64,000 bases of DNA from Caprella mutica (Eukaryota > Arthropoda > Malacostraca > Amphipoda > Caprellidae): NCBI GenBank assembly GCA_947561585.1, contig CANNZV010000434.1, positions 248,001-312,000 on the forward strand, read 5' to 3'. Shown here in pieces: positions 22,572-34,961 of this stretch. The translations under genes were made by a program, and so were the position numbers. Every line of letters starts with the position of its first letter. Within the stretch, counting starts at the first letter, position 1. A model generated the notes under the pieces. That model saw nothing but the letters and a program-made list of their open reading frames with translations, ran no database searches and was not told where the DNA came from.

Positions 22572-25500
22572 TTAGGTAGAAGTGCCTTTGGCGGCCATTT
22601 TGATGAGGTGGGTAGGGTTGGCAGTGTCAGAACTGAGGTGTTTGAAGAGACTGTCATTGTCCTCACTGCTGCAACTACAGCTACCGTCCTCTGAAGAATG
22701 TTTGGCAGAAGACAAGAAGGGGATGGAGAAGAGTAGCAGACCACAGATGATGATGCACACTCCTGACACAACGAAAGGGACCACGTAATCTTCGGTGGTG
22801 TCGCGCATGAAACCTGAGGCAAGTTAAGCAAACATTTAGCATTTGTAGCTGATTGCACTTGGTTTAGATTTAAATCAGTCGAAGAATGAATATTAAATAA
22901 AGAAATTATAAGAAGAATTGACATCAGTAAAATAAATGAAATTTAGAAAAATGATCGAGATGGATTTAAAAAAATTCCAGGCGAACAAATGAGTTAAATT
23001 GAGGCCAATTCTTTTACGCAATAAAATTTAATTAGTAAACGTTTGAGCATTACTAATAGAAGCAGCCGGTTTGAAAATATTTTGCTAACATTGTATACAA
23101 ATATTATTTACCTAATCGGATCGTGTTATATATGTATATAAAAAACTTTATAGTACGATATTTAAAATAATTTAACTAGCTATAACTTTTAAATTTAAAT
23201 CCTACTTCACTATTTTCACTTCTTTTACTAAAAGCTATCCCTAATTGAATACATATATGTACATATATGAAGTCAAATCGCACATCTAAATGTAAAAACT
23301 TATTGAAAACCACAGAAGAGACCTGTTAGAAATACTCCAGAAACCATTTCGACAGTCAAACTGTTTTCTGACACCCCTTTGTTATCAGGATGTAACTCAT
23401 AAATAATATTATCGGTATTTACTCTTACTTACTCTTTCTGTATGGGGAACTCGGACACTCAGTGTATTCGTAAAGTAAACTTTAATATATAGGTCAATTG
23501 ATTTAAAATTACATCATTTTAGGTCAAAGAACCATTATGATATTTAGCCAGCGAAATAATTAAGATAAAGATCAAGTGGATGATATCAATCCCTATTTTT
23601 TGAAGACTTACCCACTAATGGCGGTCCCAGTAGGTTAGCCATTCCTTGTATCAGCAGCAGAATACCATAGGCTTTAGTAAAGCTGTCCAAGCTAATCAAC
23701 TCCACTAGTATGACGGAGGTGAGGGCATAGTTTGCTGATATGAAAAAACCTGCACAAACATCACAGTTAGAAAAGTTAACAGTTAACTGAGATGAGCTAA
23801 ATATTTTGTAACTAATATTTACATTGTTCTGTTATCAATATTTTGCACATACGAGATGAAAATCGCAACCAACTCACCAAATATTCCAGAGAGAAGCTGC
23901 AGCATCCTGTAATTGGTGATAAATGGCATGACTATAACGGTGATGCCACATATCACCATAGATATGTTGTAGATAAGCATCAGAGGAGACCAGTTCTTGT
24001 CACCGATATAACCCATACCGACCTGGAAACAAAATCCGATGTTATTTTCACACTGAAAATAAGTAATACTAATTTTAAGTTGATATATTCGAATGTATGT
24101 TTTCTCACCATGCCTATGCAGTTCAAGAAGCCTATGATTGATATGAGACTGGCACTGGATTCTTCATCCACGCCATTCTCCTGTGCGTAATCCACAAGGT
24201 ACATGTAGACCGTGTCATAGAAAAAGTACAGGATGAAATTCGACAAACAGAAGACTAGGAAACCAGGATCTTGGCAGAATGGCATATCCATACAAGAACG
24301 ACAACTGGACTTCAGTTCTTCGTGCCAACCGTTCCACGGCTGAAAATCGGAACACGTTAACGAGGTAAGCGAAAGCTCATCTGTAAAATTTTAATGTTTT
24401 AACTTTTACTGTATGAAGTGTACATTACCTTCTCATCCACTTTGTCTATGGTTATCATGGAGTTGCGGTAGATGTCAGGACAAGACGAAGCCCTTAATCT
24501 GTACCTGTTGATGTGAAGCATAGCTCCTCTGTACGTCATAGATTGTCTGAAAAAGAACAATTATGATTATACCAAATCAAAGAGCAGAAAGTAACGACAC
24601 AGTTGATATCCTATTGAAAGTATTTACTTGTTCATCCGCATGTTTCGTAGAGGAGCGGCGGAGTAAGGTGGGAGAACAGATGCAGAGTTGGAGGAAGCTA
24701 GTGTTCTGTTAGCCAGGAAATTAGGAGAGAGAAGATTGGTGGATGAGAGCCTCTTTCTTATGCTTTGGGGCAGTTTTAAAGAAGCTTTGGAACTAGAAAC
24801 TTTCAAAGATTCTTTTGGTGCATAATCCTGTTTTTCACTTTCTGAACACAGTTTTGAAGAAATGGTTACCTGTTAAACAAAAAATGATTATGAAATTAAT
24901 CTTTCATTTAAACTAAAGTTGTTTATAATCATTTTATATCCTAACGCAATATAATTACCTTCTTTGTTTCTAAATCCTGATTAGTTTCTTGAATTTTCTT
25001 AACTTGTGACTCTTGATTGTCTTCATCACATTCTGATATTTGCAAAGAATTATCAGTGACTTTAACTTCCGTAGTTTTGCTATCAGTTCGAATTCTATGC
25101 AGTCGAGTGTCTGACAACATAGGCAGCAAGTCAATCTGTTCACTGAAGGAGGCGTTTATCAAATGGGGATACATTTGAGACACTATTTCGAATGCGTTGC
25201 CTTTTGTGTTGAGACAAGGTAATATATCAGGAGGAAGACTCTGTTTACGACTTATGAAGGTTGGCAGCGTCCAAGTAGAGTTTGATCGAGAGTATTTGCT
25301 CATAGGAGGTTCGTCCGGTGACAGCAATGCTCTTACATCACCAGATTGTAGAATAGCTTTGAGTTCCTTCACAGTAGGATATGTTGCGTTAACAGAGCCA
25401 CCTTGAACTTCACTCAAAGATTCCACAGATTGAGATGAAGATCCAGGACGACTGATGGGCAAGGTTGATTGACTACATTTATCATTACGCTTCTTCGTCC

Positions 25501-26845
25501 ACTCTAAGTCTCGCATCAAAGCCCCACAAACACACATGTTCAGAAATATTGCAGATAGAATCAAAAGACATCCTCGCCAGCCGTAATTATTAATAAGATA
25601 TTGCATAAAAGGAGCATACACGAATGTTCCAATGCCACTACCGGCTACGGCTATTCCTGTAGCAAGAGATCGCTTCTTTTCGAAGTAAAATGCAACTATA
25701 ACAATAGCAGCGACATAACAAAGAGCAAGTCCTAACCCAGTTATCAAGCCTAGGGTTATTAATAGAAAATAAATCGAATTTGCAAACGCACTCAGGAAGA
25801 AACCAATAAATGCGATTATTGCACCTACTATAGTTACTGTTCGACAGCCGTAGTGATCAGTCAATAGAGAAGCAATGGGACCAGCAAGTAATGGAATAGC
25901 CATGAACAAACTACCAACAAGTGATGTGAAAGATTTACTCTCTTCAAACTCATTTAACAGTTCAATAAAAAGGACTCCAAAAGACATAGTGACGCCATCA
26001 GCTATGCAATTTACAAAAAAGGATGCAAACACCACAACCCATCCCCAGCCGCCATCTGGAGCCTTCCGTTGCAGTTCACTCGTTTCTGAAACCACGGAGT
26101 TAGTTGAACTCATACTTGTAGTACTGGAACCCGAAACATTACGTGATCGCTTTTTCTTTCTGTTGCCACAGATGAGACCTCCTTCATAGTCTGTTCCTCT
26201 TTCAGGGTGCGCCTTAATAAAGTAACCAGTGACTTCTCTCGTTCCAGTTTCATCCAAATCACCCACGTAGAAACCATTGCCCAATGATTGTTCTTCTTTC
26301 GTATTTGGAGTTTCGAATTGCACGTGAGGACAATTGGCGCCTTTATTTCTAGAGCTACTGCGCAAACAACTACCATTGGGTGAAGTTGACAGTTTGAGTG
26401 AACCATCTGACTTGTTATCGGAAAGAAAGGAGGAAGAGGAACGGATAGCTTCTTTATCCCCTTCATTAGTTACTTCAACAGGTTTTATTTCTGAATTTAA
26501 TGTATTATTGGTAATTTCAGCGGAAATAGAATTTTGGGATTTTTCATCAAACTTGGCTTCGCAGGAAGGTGAATCTTTCTCGTGAGAAGATATTTTATCT
26601 TGTGTTGAAGGTGAAATATTGGAGTATGATTTTCCACATTCATACCCATCTACATAGTTTGTACTGTCAGTTTCTACGATATTGTCATTTATGAGATCTT
26701 CAGCTTCTGCCGAATTATTGCCTTTGTAATCTTTATTCTTACTATCCGAATTAGATGCCTCATCAGATTTCCCCGAAATCAAACCTTCCTGCTCTGATGC
26801 TTCTATACCATCACTTTTGTAGCTATCGCGATTTTTATCCCCCAT
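22572..26845 (-). CDS. SLC16-type monocarboxylate transporter (MCT)
   Basis: Seven exons, 24959-26845, 24628-24869, 24429-24546, 24109-24339, 23878-24022, 23612-23749 and 22572-22813, join in frame to 1000 codons from the ATG at 26845. Residues 1-260 are a Ser/Asp/Glu-rich cytoplasmic tail. The SLC16 signature APDGGWGW at ~262-269 opens TM1, and six TMs run to ~455 with MFS motifs such as LTDHYGCR. A very long polar loop (~456-765) follows, spread over three exons, then TM7-12 and a short acidic C-terminal tail. Known members move lactate, pyruvate, ketone bodies or related acids across the plasma membrane with protons; the substrate here cannot be read from sequence. Length is about twice a typical MCT because of the N-tail and the central loop, as in the insect MCT9/12/14-like group. 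Part of the N-terminus may come from a further exon (26952-27186). Confidence 0.92.
22814..23611. other. Last intron of the MCT gene
   Basis: AT-rich, about 800 bases. I see nothing beyond short AT-rich runs. Confidence 0.6.
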
Positions 26846-26951
26846 TTTTAACAGTAATATATACTAGACATCAACAATTAACAGATTTCTACTCTAAAAA
26901 TTCAGTAGGTAACTAAGAAGAGGTGTGCATAGGGTGTAACCTTCTTCTTAC

Positions 26952-27186
26952 TATTGGATAAGCTTCTTGTGTCACTGTGGGCAAGGGGAGAGGATCTACT
27001 GTGTTTACTGAAGATGGTCAGGGCACCGCCCCTAGATTCGGGACAGGACTCCACGAGAGTCTCCTTCAATTTGCGGTGTAGAGGCACATGGACAACTGGT
27101 TTACTGGACGGCGAGTCCCTCTTTGAGCGTAGGGTCGCTTTGGCGAATTCCAGACTTGCTTTCGGGGCCATCACAAATCACGGGAC
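26952..27186 (-). CDS. Possible 5' exon of the MCT gene
   Basis: A consensus acceptor (ttttttcag-type tract) precedes 27186, an ATG lies at 27171, and the frame (MAPKASLEFAKATL...) is open for 77 codons to a GTAAGAAG donor at 26951 or a weaker GTTACA donor nine bases later. Composition is GC-richer than the flanks, and the peptide is basic (SKRDSPSSKPVVHVPLHRK) and looks protein-coding. Joining from the strong donor to the acceptor before 26867 (tgtctag) puts the MGDKN frame out of register; the weaker donor would keep it in frame. It may instead be an alternative first exon or an upstream ORF. Confidence 0.5.
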
Positions 27187-28769
27187 CTGAAAAACAGAAA
27201 AAATACTACTAGAAAATAGTCAGGATACAGTTTTTTAATTCTTTTCTTTTGAAAACTATTTGTAAATGAAAAAAAAATCAAAGATAATGACGCACAAGAT
27301 AATTTAAGTTCGATCCGAATATTTAAACATCAATGATCTATATTCGGGTGAAATAAATTTAAATAACACAATTTAACTGAACTTTCAGCGAACATTTGAA
27401 GTTATGTAGTAAGTTAGTCAAGTGAAAGGAAATACGCATCTGCACTTTATTTTAACCCTTTCGTTCCTGTTGGGTCATATTTGTCCCATATTATTTCAAG
27501 CACTGAAGTCAATTTTCTTCAATTGTAATAGTTTGGGACAAATCAGGGTTTCAAAAAAATATTCAGAATGACCACACCTTTGTGCATTTAACATTTAATG
27601 AATTTGTAATAACAAAAAAAAAGAGTATAAACTTACGCCATTGAGTCAGAATTACATGAAAGTAATGAGAAGTATAAAATGTGAAGAATGTTCATCAAAT
27701 TTTGATTATGCAAAAGTCGGCCCGAAAGAGTTAATAGAAAAACACTCATTGTTATTTTTACCTCACTAGCCCTATCAACTCTAGCAATATGTCTACTCTG
27801 TTTTTGTTCAGTCTGTTATTATAGCAGAAATGTTTTTACCAATTACATCCAGTCATTGAGAAACATTTTATAGACTATTTTAAGAATTACATTCAAAAAG
27901 TTATTTTACCGATACAATTTAAATAAAATGAGAAATTTGTAAATTTATCAATAAAATGTATAAAAATGTATAGGACTTTAAATATAATGAATACGTTTAT
28001 ATTTTATTTAAATTTTTATTTGTAATCATATATTTCAATATTAATTTTAGATTTTACGTTCCAAGGTATTTTTACCTTACAAAATAAATTATATTAAAAT
28101 AAATGAGAAATGGTATTATTAATTATTTAGAAAATAATATAGAGTACTGCATGTATTTATATATCATATTATAGTTAATTGGTACGTATTTAGTATATTT
28201 AACTGTTACTCCAGTGCACATGATGCTCTATTTCTATAGTAACAGAGTTAATGACAGACAATTACAAATGGTGGCTCAATATATCGTATTTACAAAATTA
28301 ATAATTCTGTCATTTTAATTAATTTTATGTATTGAAATTAATTTAATAAAATTGGTATATATTTTAGCTACGTTATATATTCTTCATGGTAACGTAGTTC
28401 TGACGGAAAAGAACTAATGATTTAATAAATGATATTAAAGTGTTTTATTGATTATGAAATGTTTTAATTAATAGCCTCGTATTTTGAAGTAACCTCAGTT
28501 CTATTCACCGTCAGAGTTTTCGCCGTTGGAAAATTCACCGCGAAGAAAAACTATAGAGGACATAGCTATTGAAACAACTATAAGTATTGATAAAAATATT
28601 GTTAACTATTTTATTAAAAATCTAATTTATTAAATACTAGTTACTATGCGACTGGAAATTTTAGATAATTTTAAATTTTTCAGAAAATTTTATAAGAATA
28701 TACAATTGTAAATATTAATTGTAGGTGAGTATGTAATATTGTATATCCGATAAAAACTAATGATAATAC
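27187..28769. other. Intergenic region upstream of MCT
   Basis: AT-rich. It contains the piggyBac-like MITE at 27456-27730; otherwise I see only low-complexity sequence. The 27187-27450 stretch probably holds part of the MCT 5' intron or promoter. Confidence 0.5.
27456..27730. mobile_element. piggyBac-like MITE, copy 2, perfect TTAA duplication
   Basis: The left end ccctttcgttcctgttgg and right end gtcggcccgaaagag are inverted at their tips (CCCTTTCG / CGAAAGAG). TTAA lies at 27452-27455 and 27731-27734. The interior shares 'gggtcatatttgtccca' with the copy at 6960-7189. Confidence 0.75.
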
Positions 28770-28858
28770 ATGTGCCGCCCCCCATACCCTCCTGCCAGGT
28801 CATTGAACAATCAAGAAGTGTGCAGTACAACAAACTAGCGGATGCAACAAACTACCTA
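28770..28858 (+). repeat. Dispersed repeat family R2 ('acaacaaactagcggat'), copy 1
   Basis: Shares 'gtcattgaacaat', 'gtgcagtacaacaaactagc' and 'acaacaaacta' with an inverted copy at 37742-37835, a direct copy ending at 58385, and a fragment at 11400-11440. Confidence 0.55.
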
Positions 28859-29729
28859 ATGGTTATTTATGTTGAGAGTTCTAAAATATTCTTCATTAAT
28901 ATTTTAAATTTAATTTTATACATTCTTATACCTATGACTAAATATATCATTTACGGAAATATTGATATTTGTATGCTATTAATTGCAGCCTTGTCAGTAA
29001 AATTGTGGTTACTAACTTAATTAATAGCTTATTCGCATTTATATTTAACTTTTCCACCTTAGAATTATATCTATTATTTGTTCCCACGATAGGAATAAAA
29101 AGGAATATATATTTTTAGTTATATATTATTATTTATAAATTATTTCGAAGACGAAATGTCCCACAGCGAATTCTCTTCTATCCTGAAACTGTCTGTGGTG
29201 AATGGAACAGAAGGGTGTCATTGGGACATGAACTGTTGTAATTTGGATTGTCCTTTTCATTTTTACCATGTTTATTATTTTTTAACGCTACTTAGTAATT
29301 GAGAATTCTAATTAGTTACAGTAATCATAGTTATAAATTAAAATACTCAGAAAAATTAGTTTATGTTTTAGGGATTAGTACAGATTGCTTCTTTCTTTAA
29401 AGAGTAGAATTTAAATCATAGTAGAGAGTTATTAGATATATACATCTAGTTACCACCATATGCAACTAATTATTCTAAATCTAATTCTAAAAGATTATAA
29501 ACAGTCAACATTGGAATGTGAAGTAGAAAATGCAAATAGAGTTGGGCAGGAAACAGTCAATTGTAACTCCTACGTAAGTTGCACCTCCTAATTCAAACTA
29601 AAATGAAAGTTTTGCGACAAAAAAGTTGTCTGGGGTATTGTAACAAATGAAAAGTGGTTACTTGGTTGCTAGTTATAACGAGTGTTATTTATTGATAAAA
29701 TGAATTCTTTCTTGAACACTTTCGTATTA
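28859..29729. other. Intergenic stretch
   Basis: AT-rich. No gene or repeat recognised. Confidence 0.5.
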
Positions 29730-30147
29730 TAATACAACCGATAGATAATAATACAACCGATAGATAATAATACAACCGATAGATAATAATACAACCGATA
29801 GATAATAATACAACCGATAGATAATAATACAACCGATAGATAATAATACAACCGATAGATAATAATACAACCTATAGATAATAATACAACCGATAGATAA
29901 TAATACAACCGATAGATAATAATACAACCGATAGATAATAATACAACCGATAGATAATAATACAACCGATAGATAATAATACAACCAATAGATAATAATA
30001 CAACCGATAGATAATAATACAACCGATAGATAATAATACAACCGATAGATAATAATACAACCAATAGATAATAATACAACCGATAGATAATAATACAACC
30101 AATAGATAATAATACAACCAATAGATAATAATACAACCGATAGATAA
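29730..30147. repeat. Tandem array, 19-bp unit, ~22 copies
   Basis: The unit is aataatacaaccgatagat. Only scattered units carry a change (caacca or caacct for caaccg), so homogenisation is strong. Because 19 is not a multiple of three and the unit lacks minus-strand stops, long minus-strand frames rich in Tyr, Leu and Ile run through it; these are not genes. Confidence 0.95.
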
Positions 30148-31682
30148 ATTATATTATTTACGTCAAGTGATAATCATTTTCTTATTCTTAACTGACCTAA
30201 TTTAATTACAATTAACTATTGGAAATATAACAATACCAAAATTTGAAGCTAAGAAAAAATCTATTCAATAACATATTAAATGGTGATTGATTAATAAGAG
30301 ATATTACTAAAGAAATATTAATATCCTGACTTCGTTCTTGTCTCCTCACTCATTTGAAAAACAGAATTGTTATATTTGTTGCAAAGAAATCTCTACCTCC
30401 TATGATATCATATGTCATGCCATCCATAGGCTTAAGGTTTTCTTTTTCTAGTGGCTAGTGTTTTGGTGTGTATCGTACAGGTAACATTAGACCTGACATC
30501 AGTTTGTTGTTGTGATGTGACCATTGACCATCACGTGAATGTAAGTACAAGTCACTGACCTGTTTTTTATCCCCCACCAAAGAAAGAACTACAAGTGATG
30601 TTCCTCTGACGAATTGCGGGATATATTATTCTTTAGAGACTAGTGTACTTTTCCGTTAAGAATAACGTGTTCTCAATAGCATCAATATTTGTGTAATAAT
30701 TTAACTATCCACACTTCTGGTCCCTCAGATGTAGCTAAAGATATCAATTGAGTAATGACGATAAAATTATAACATAGAGTGTCAATTTAATGACAGAACT
30801 TGTAAAGAGTTCACAAAAAACTAACACTTACAATGCATTCTAATTTAATTAATCAAATCATTTATTTAACTCCTAAGAATTAGTCTTCATGCTACCACCT
30901 GTTAACAGATTTAGCCTAAAAAAAACATGAGGGTGACAGACAAATTAAGATAAGGAAATTATTTATGGGGGTGATACCGTGATAGAGAGTAAAAATGTAG
31001 TCAATTTCGATGCAAAGAAATCTTTCTCAAAATACATTTTTTCAGGTCTCAAACTTACAATACTTTAAATGAGATTCAACTATCATTAAAATTATTCTTA
31101 GTCTCAGTTTAAATACCATATATATTTCATTTAATACTACAATTAGGATATGTGAAAGCAGTATTTAATTTAATCACAATTCACAGCACTACTAGGGTTG
31201 TTTCAGTTTTAACATCTTTTATTCGCTATTTAACTCTCACAATAGGAAATAATCACAATCGCCATAAACGTAGACCTTTATTCCATCGTTTATGGCATTT
31301 ATGCTACCTAAGATTTTTCCAATAATTGGTGGCAGTAAATACCTTGCCATGCTATTATTATTGTTTGTTGTTACTGAGATGAGACAGTTCAATCGATGCC
31401 TCACCTGCACACTAGCCAATGCAAGTGTTGGTTAGTTTGGCACAGTGTCAGACAGAGCACAGAGTTAGCACAAATGATATCAGCTGGTGAAGTCACTACG
31501 CACATTGCAATTATAATTACTGGCTCAGCTCTTCATTCAATTTATAGTTAGCGTTAATGTTTTACCTCTTCTCTACCTTTCTAATGTTTAAAAAAAATCA
31601 TCACGAGGAAAGAAGTTACATGAAAAGGCAAAAAAAACTAATTTAAGTGATTACATAACAGATATAAGATACCTACTTTATG
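30148..31682. other. Intergenic stretch
   Basis: About 1.5 kb with no gene, repeat or RNA that I can recognise. Confidence 0.5.
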
Positions 31683-32192
31683 CAGAGTGACACAAAAAAG
31701 AGGATGAAAGTGAACGCTTTTAACGCCAAAAGTTGTACACTTAGAATGAAATAGAAACCACATGATAGAGAGTAACTTTAAAGTTTATTTGGTATAGTAA
31801 TGTACAGTTTGCATTTGAATTGGGATTTAAAACATAATATATATAAAAAAGAAATTCACCCCAACATGAAGAAACTCATGAGAAACATATCTCCATTGTG
31901 GAACAGTTTATATCGACAAGATCTCGAATAAGAGTCAGAAGAGTTTGACAAGCAAATTCAGAGAAAATACAGACCTTAAAACAGTGGATAGCGTGATCAA
32001 AAACTAGAGAACCATGAACCAAAATGAGGGAAATTCTGGTCCTATGAGGAAAGTAAGAATAGAAGATAATATTGCTACAGTTAGTGCGAGGATTCAAGAA
32101 TCGTCACAAGGTAAGAAAAATGGAAGCAGAACTGGGTATAAATCGAGAAAACATTCGAAGAATTTATAGAATGATCTACATTTGAAATCCTA

Positions 32193-33704
32193 CACACAGG
32201 GAACGGTTTTGTTGATACAACCAAAAAAGTAGGTTTTCGGTTGTATCAACAAAATAAGTTAGTCAGCTATGAGCCATCAAAATAATTTTGTTTTAGTAAA
32301 TATTTTTTTTTTTTGTTATTTTTTTTGTTATAGCTACACTAAAGTTTTTAAGGTAACAGTAACTAGAGCTTATTAGTTATACAGTAACTTTACAATATTG
32401 TTACTTCAAAAAATGTATTTTGTTATGTCAACAAAAAGTATATTTAAAGCAACACAAATATTTTTTGTAGCAACACGATCATCTTGTTATTTTAACTGAA
32501 ACCGTTTGGTTTAAAAAAAAGATCATGTTGTTTTAATTACCATTTCTTATTTTATTGCATATAGTGTATATTTAATTTTGCCTGTATATCAATTAGTTTA
32601 ATGTTACATGTTGTTATATACAAATTAAATGGGAATAAATGAACATAGAAATGAAGTGTTGTATCAGGGACTAGAACTGACGATCTGCAATCTCCAGTCT
32701 GCGGCGCTATCCTCTCAGCCATCCTGTACATGGTAGAAGTAGGATTGGAATGAACTATAAGCAATATGATAACACGCATGCCTTTTAAAGTTATTATAAA
32801 TTAATATTATCTAATATTTTATTGATTTTGTATCTATTTTTTCTTATTATAAAAAGCAATAGAACATTTAATTGAATATTTTTATTATAACTATCTATTA
32901 ATATTTATCAATTTCCCCCTACCTACCTAGTTACTTACTAGTGTTTATCAATAACTACATAGATACCTACTAGTGTTTATCATTACTTACGTAGTTATGA
33001 TACGTAAATAAGGCTTCAGAATGAACTTGTTGCAATATGTATCAATATTTTTACCATTAAGATTTGCACCAAGACTCAAGTCAATAAATTACTTTTTCCT
33101 GCGTACTTTTTGTCGCGTAAACCAGACGAGGGACATCACGCGTGGGATAGACGTGGGAATATCGATACAAAATAGTACTCAAGAATCACATATAAATTTA
33201 TATATTTTGATTCTGTACGAAAATGAATACTTATTGTGGTAACTTAAAATGGAAGACAATTATTAATACTGACAATATATTATAGTTAATATTAAAAAAT
33301 ATCCCAACAAGAATATAATATTATTGTAGAAAATTATTATTTATTAAGACAAAGGTATTTTGTTAAACAATAATGTTACATTTTAACTAAATATTTCAAG
33401 TTACTACTACTAAAACATTTTGTTTTAAATAAAAACAAAACATTGAACAATATTATATTGCTATCATAGCAATATTTAAGTGAATATGAACAAAACTTTT
33501 TCAGTAACCTTAACAATCTTCCAATACAAAAATTGTACAATTAACTTAAAGAAATATTTTGTTGTAGTGAAGAAATCTTTGAACAATATTTTATTGCTGA
33601 TTTAACTCAATTGATGGTTAATATAACAAAATTTTCCTATTACCATAACCAAATGTTGTCGAAAAAATACGTTTTGTAAATTTAACAAAACCGTTCTTTG
33701 TGTG
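32193..33704. mobile_element. 1.5-kb TA-flanked element inserted in mariner copy A
   Basis: The ends cacacagggaacggttttgt and the inverse of acaaaaccgttctttgtgtg are inverted repeats, with TA on each side (32191-32192, 33705-33706). Copy B at ~49850 reads through the same point of the transposase, so it shows the empty site. The ends carry several 'aacaaaat/attttgtt' motifs. No transposase ORF is seen, so the element is non-autonomous. Confidence 0.75.
32661..32732 (-). ncRNA. tRNA-like (SINE-type or tRNA pseudogene) sequence
   Basis: The minus strand reads ggatggctgagaggatagcg (A-box-like) and, about 30 bases on, cagttctagtccctg (B-box-like, cf. GTTCRANTCC). I cannot fold a proper cloverleaf with a CCA-compatible acceptor stem, so this is a tRNA-derived remnant, not a functional tRNA. 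It lies inside the 32193-33704 element. Confidence 0.4.
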
Positions 33705-34453
33705 TATACAGATTAGGTACAGTCCTTTCAGCAGCTCTCAAATAATGACAAAGAAAGAAGATTGGAGATTGGTCAAAGGATTAGGAATGTGGTTGGACGG
33801 AGGCAGATTTTTTTTAACATTTAAAACAAAACAATAATTTTCAGCGATGAAAGCCACATTTATTTGAATTGCTTTAAGATTCATAAGCAACATTTCAGCA
33901 TGTGGATTCCAACAAAGTCCGAAGTTGTTTTCGAAAACTCCAACACTAGCCTAAGGTAACTGTCTGGTGGCCTTAGTTCTAGCTGAGTTTATGGCCCATA
34001 CTTTTCCAAGAACCTAACTGAAATGCACTGACAGTAACATCTTCTACGTATATTGAAATGTTAAACATCATAATGACTGGCAACATTCACCCTGACCGTT
34101 GGTTTCAACAAGACAGAGCAACAGCTCACTCCTCATTGCGAGCACAAAATTGGTTAACAAGTCGTTTTGGAACCCACATCATCCCTCATCGAATGAATTT
34201 CCCTTTGCAGCCATGTCCCCCGGTCTGTCTCCTTTAGACTTTTCAGAAACATTTGTTACAGAGCATGTTGGTGAGGGCCATATAAAATAAAGATATTCCG
34301 TGATTCTCTTTCTAGTTTTAGATGTAGGTACCATCGGTGGTTAAATTTTGTAACTCCTATACTTGTAGTTACCAGAGGAAAAGTAAACCCTCAACATGCA
34401 AGGTTTGACCTCATGCCGTAAGTTAATTGGTAAAGTTATGAATTTTGACGCTG

Positions 34454-34647
34454 AAGGTACGTTTTGCAAGCAGCGATTGTTGCGATCTTTGCTCAGTGAT
34501 CATCGCTTTCTACTATCACTAAACACTAGTTCAATGCTATTCCTATGGGGCTGTTTTGCAACCAGCGATTATCACAAAGCGTTCGATTAATGCATTCCTT
34601 ATTGCTGAGCGATGATCGCAATAATCGTTGCATGCAAAACGTACCTT
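34454..34647. mobile_element. 194-bp MITE
   Basis: The ends aaggtacgttttgcaagcag and the inverse of catgcaaaacgtacctt are inverted repeats. A second inner pair (gcgattgttgcgatc and gcgatgatcgcaataatcg) extends the hairpin. The target duplication is not clear. Confidence 0.65.
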
Positions 34648-34961
34648 TAATTATACCTGAAATTTAGGATTTATTTTGAAAATTAACAGTGAAATAAATA
34701 AAGCGAAATTAATTACCACCCTACTAAGCAAATGAAATAAATTTAATTATTTAAATATATTTTGAATAATTAGATAATGAAAAATGATAGAAAGGAATGA
34801 ATAAAGAATATAAATAGACGAAAGTTTTGTTTCGCAAATGAGCGATATATACTAATATCAGAATAACAATTAACTTTTTATTCTAATAATTACCGATATG
34901 ATTAGAAATATAATTTTATGATGATATTATTATATCCAGCAAATCTAATTTTCTACAAAAA

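Larger units (their letters stand above)
31683..34320 (+). pseudogene. Mariner/IS630-type transposon copy A, dead, split by another element
   Basis: Starts with cagagtgacacaaaaaagag, matching the inverse of the right end of copy B (…tttttttgtgtcacgctg at 50462). Helix-turn-helix coding remains at 32105-32180 (KMEAELGINRENIRRI). After the insertion at 32193-33704 the frame resumes with SDESHIYLNCF (first catalytic Asp, ~33846), FQQDRATAHSS (second Asp, ~34110) and SPGLSPLDF (third Asp, ~34215). Several stops and frameshifts separate them. The right terminal repeat is missing. Confidence 0.78.

Noticed and set aside
29669..30136. Long minus-strand frame of Tyr/Leu/Ile/Val/Ser repeats
   Set aside because: By-product of the 19-bp array, which is open in more than one minus-strand frame.
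32661..32732. Functional tRNA gene
   Set aside because: A- and B-box-like stretches are present, but I cannot form a complete cloverleaf; listed only as a tRNA-like remnant.
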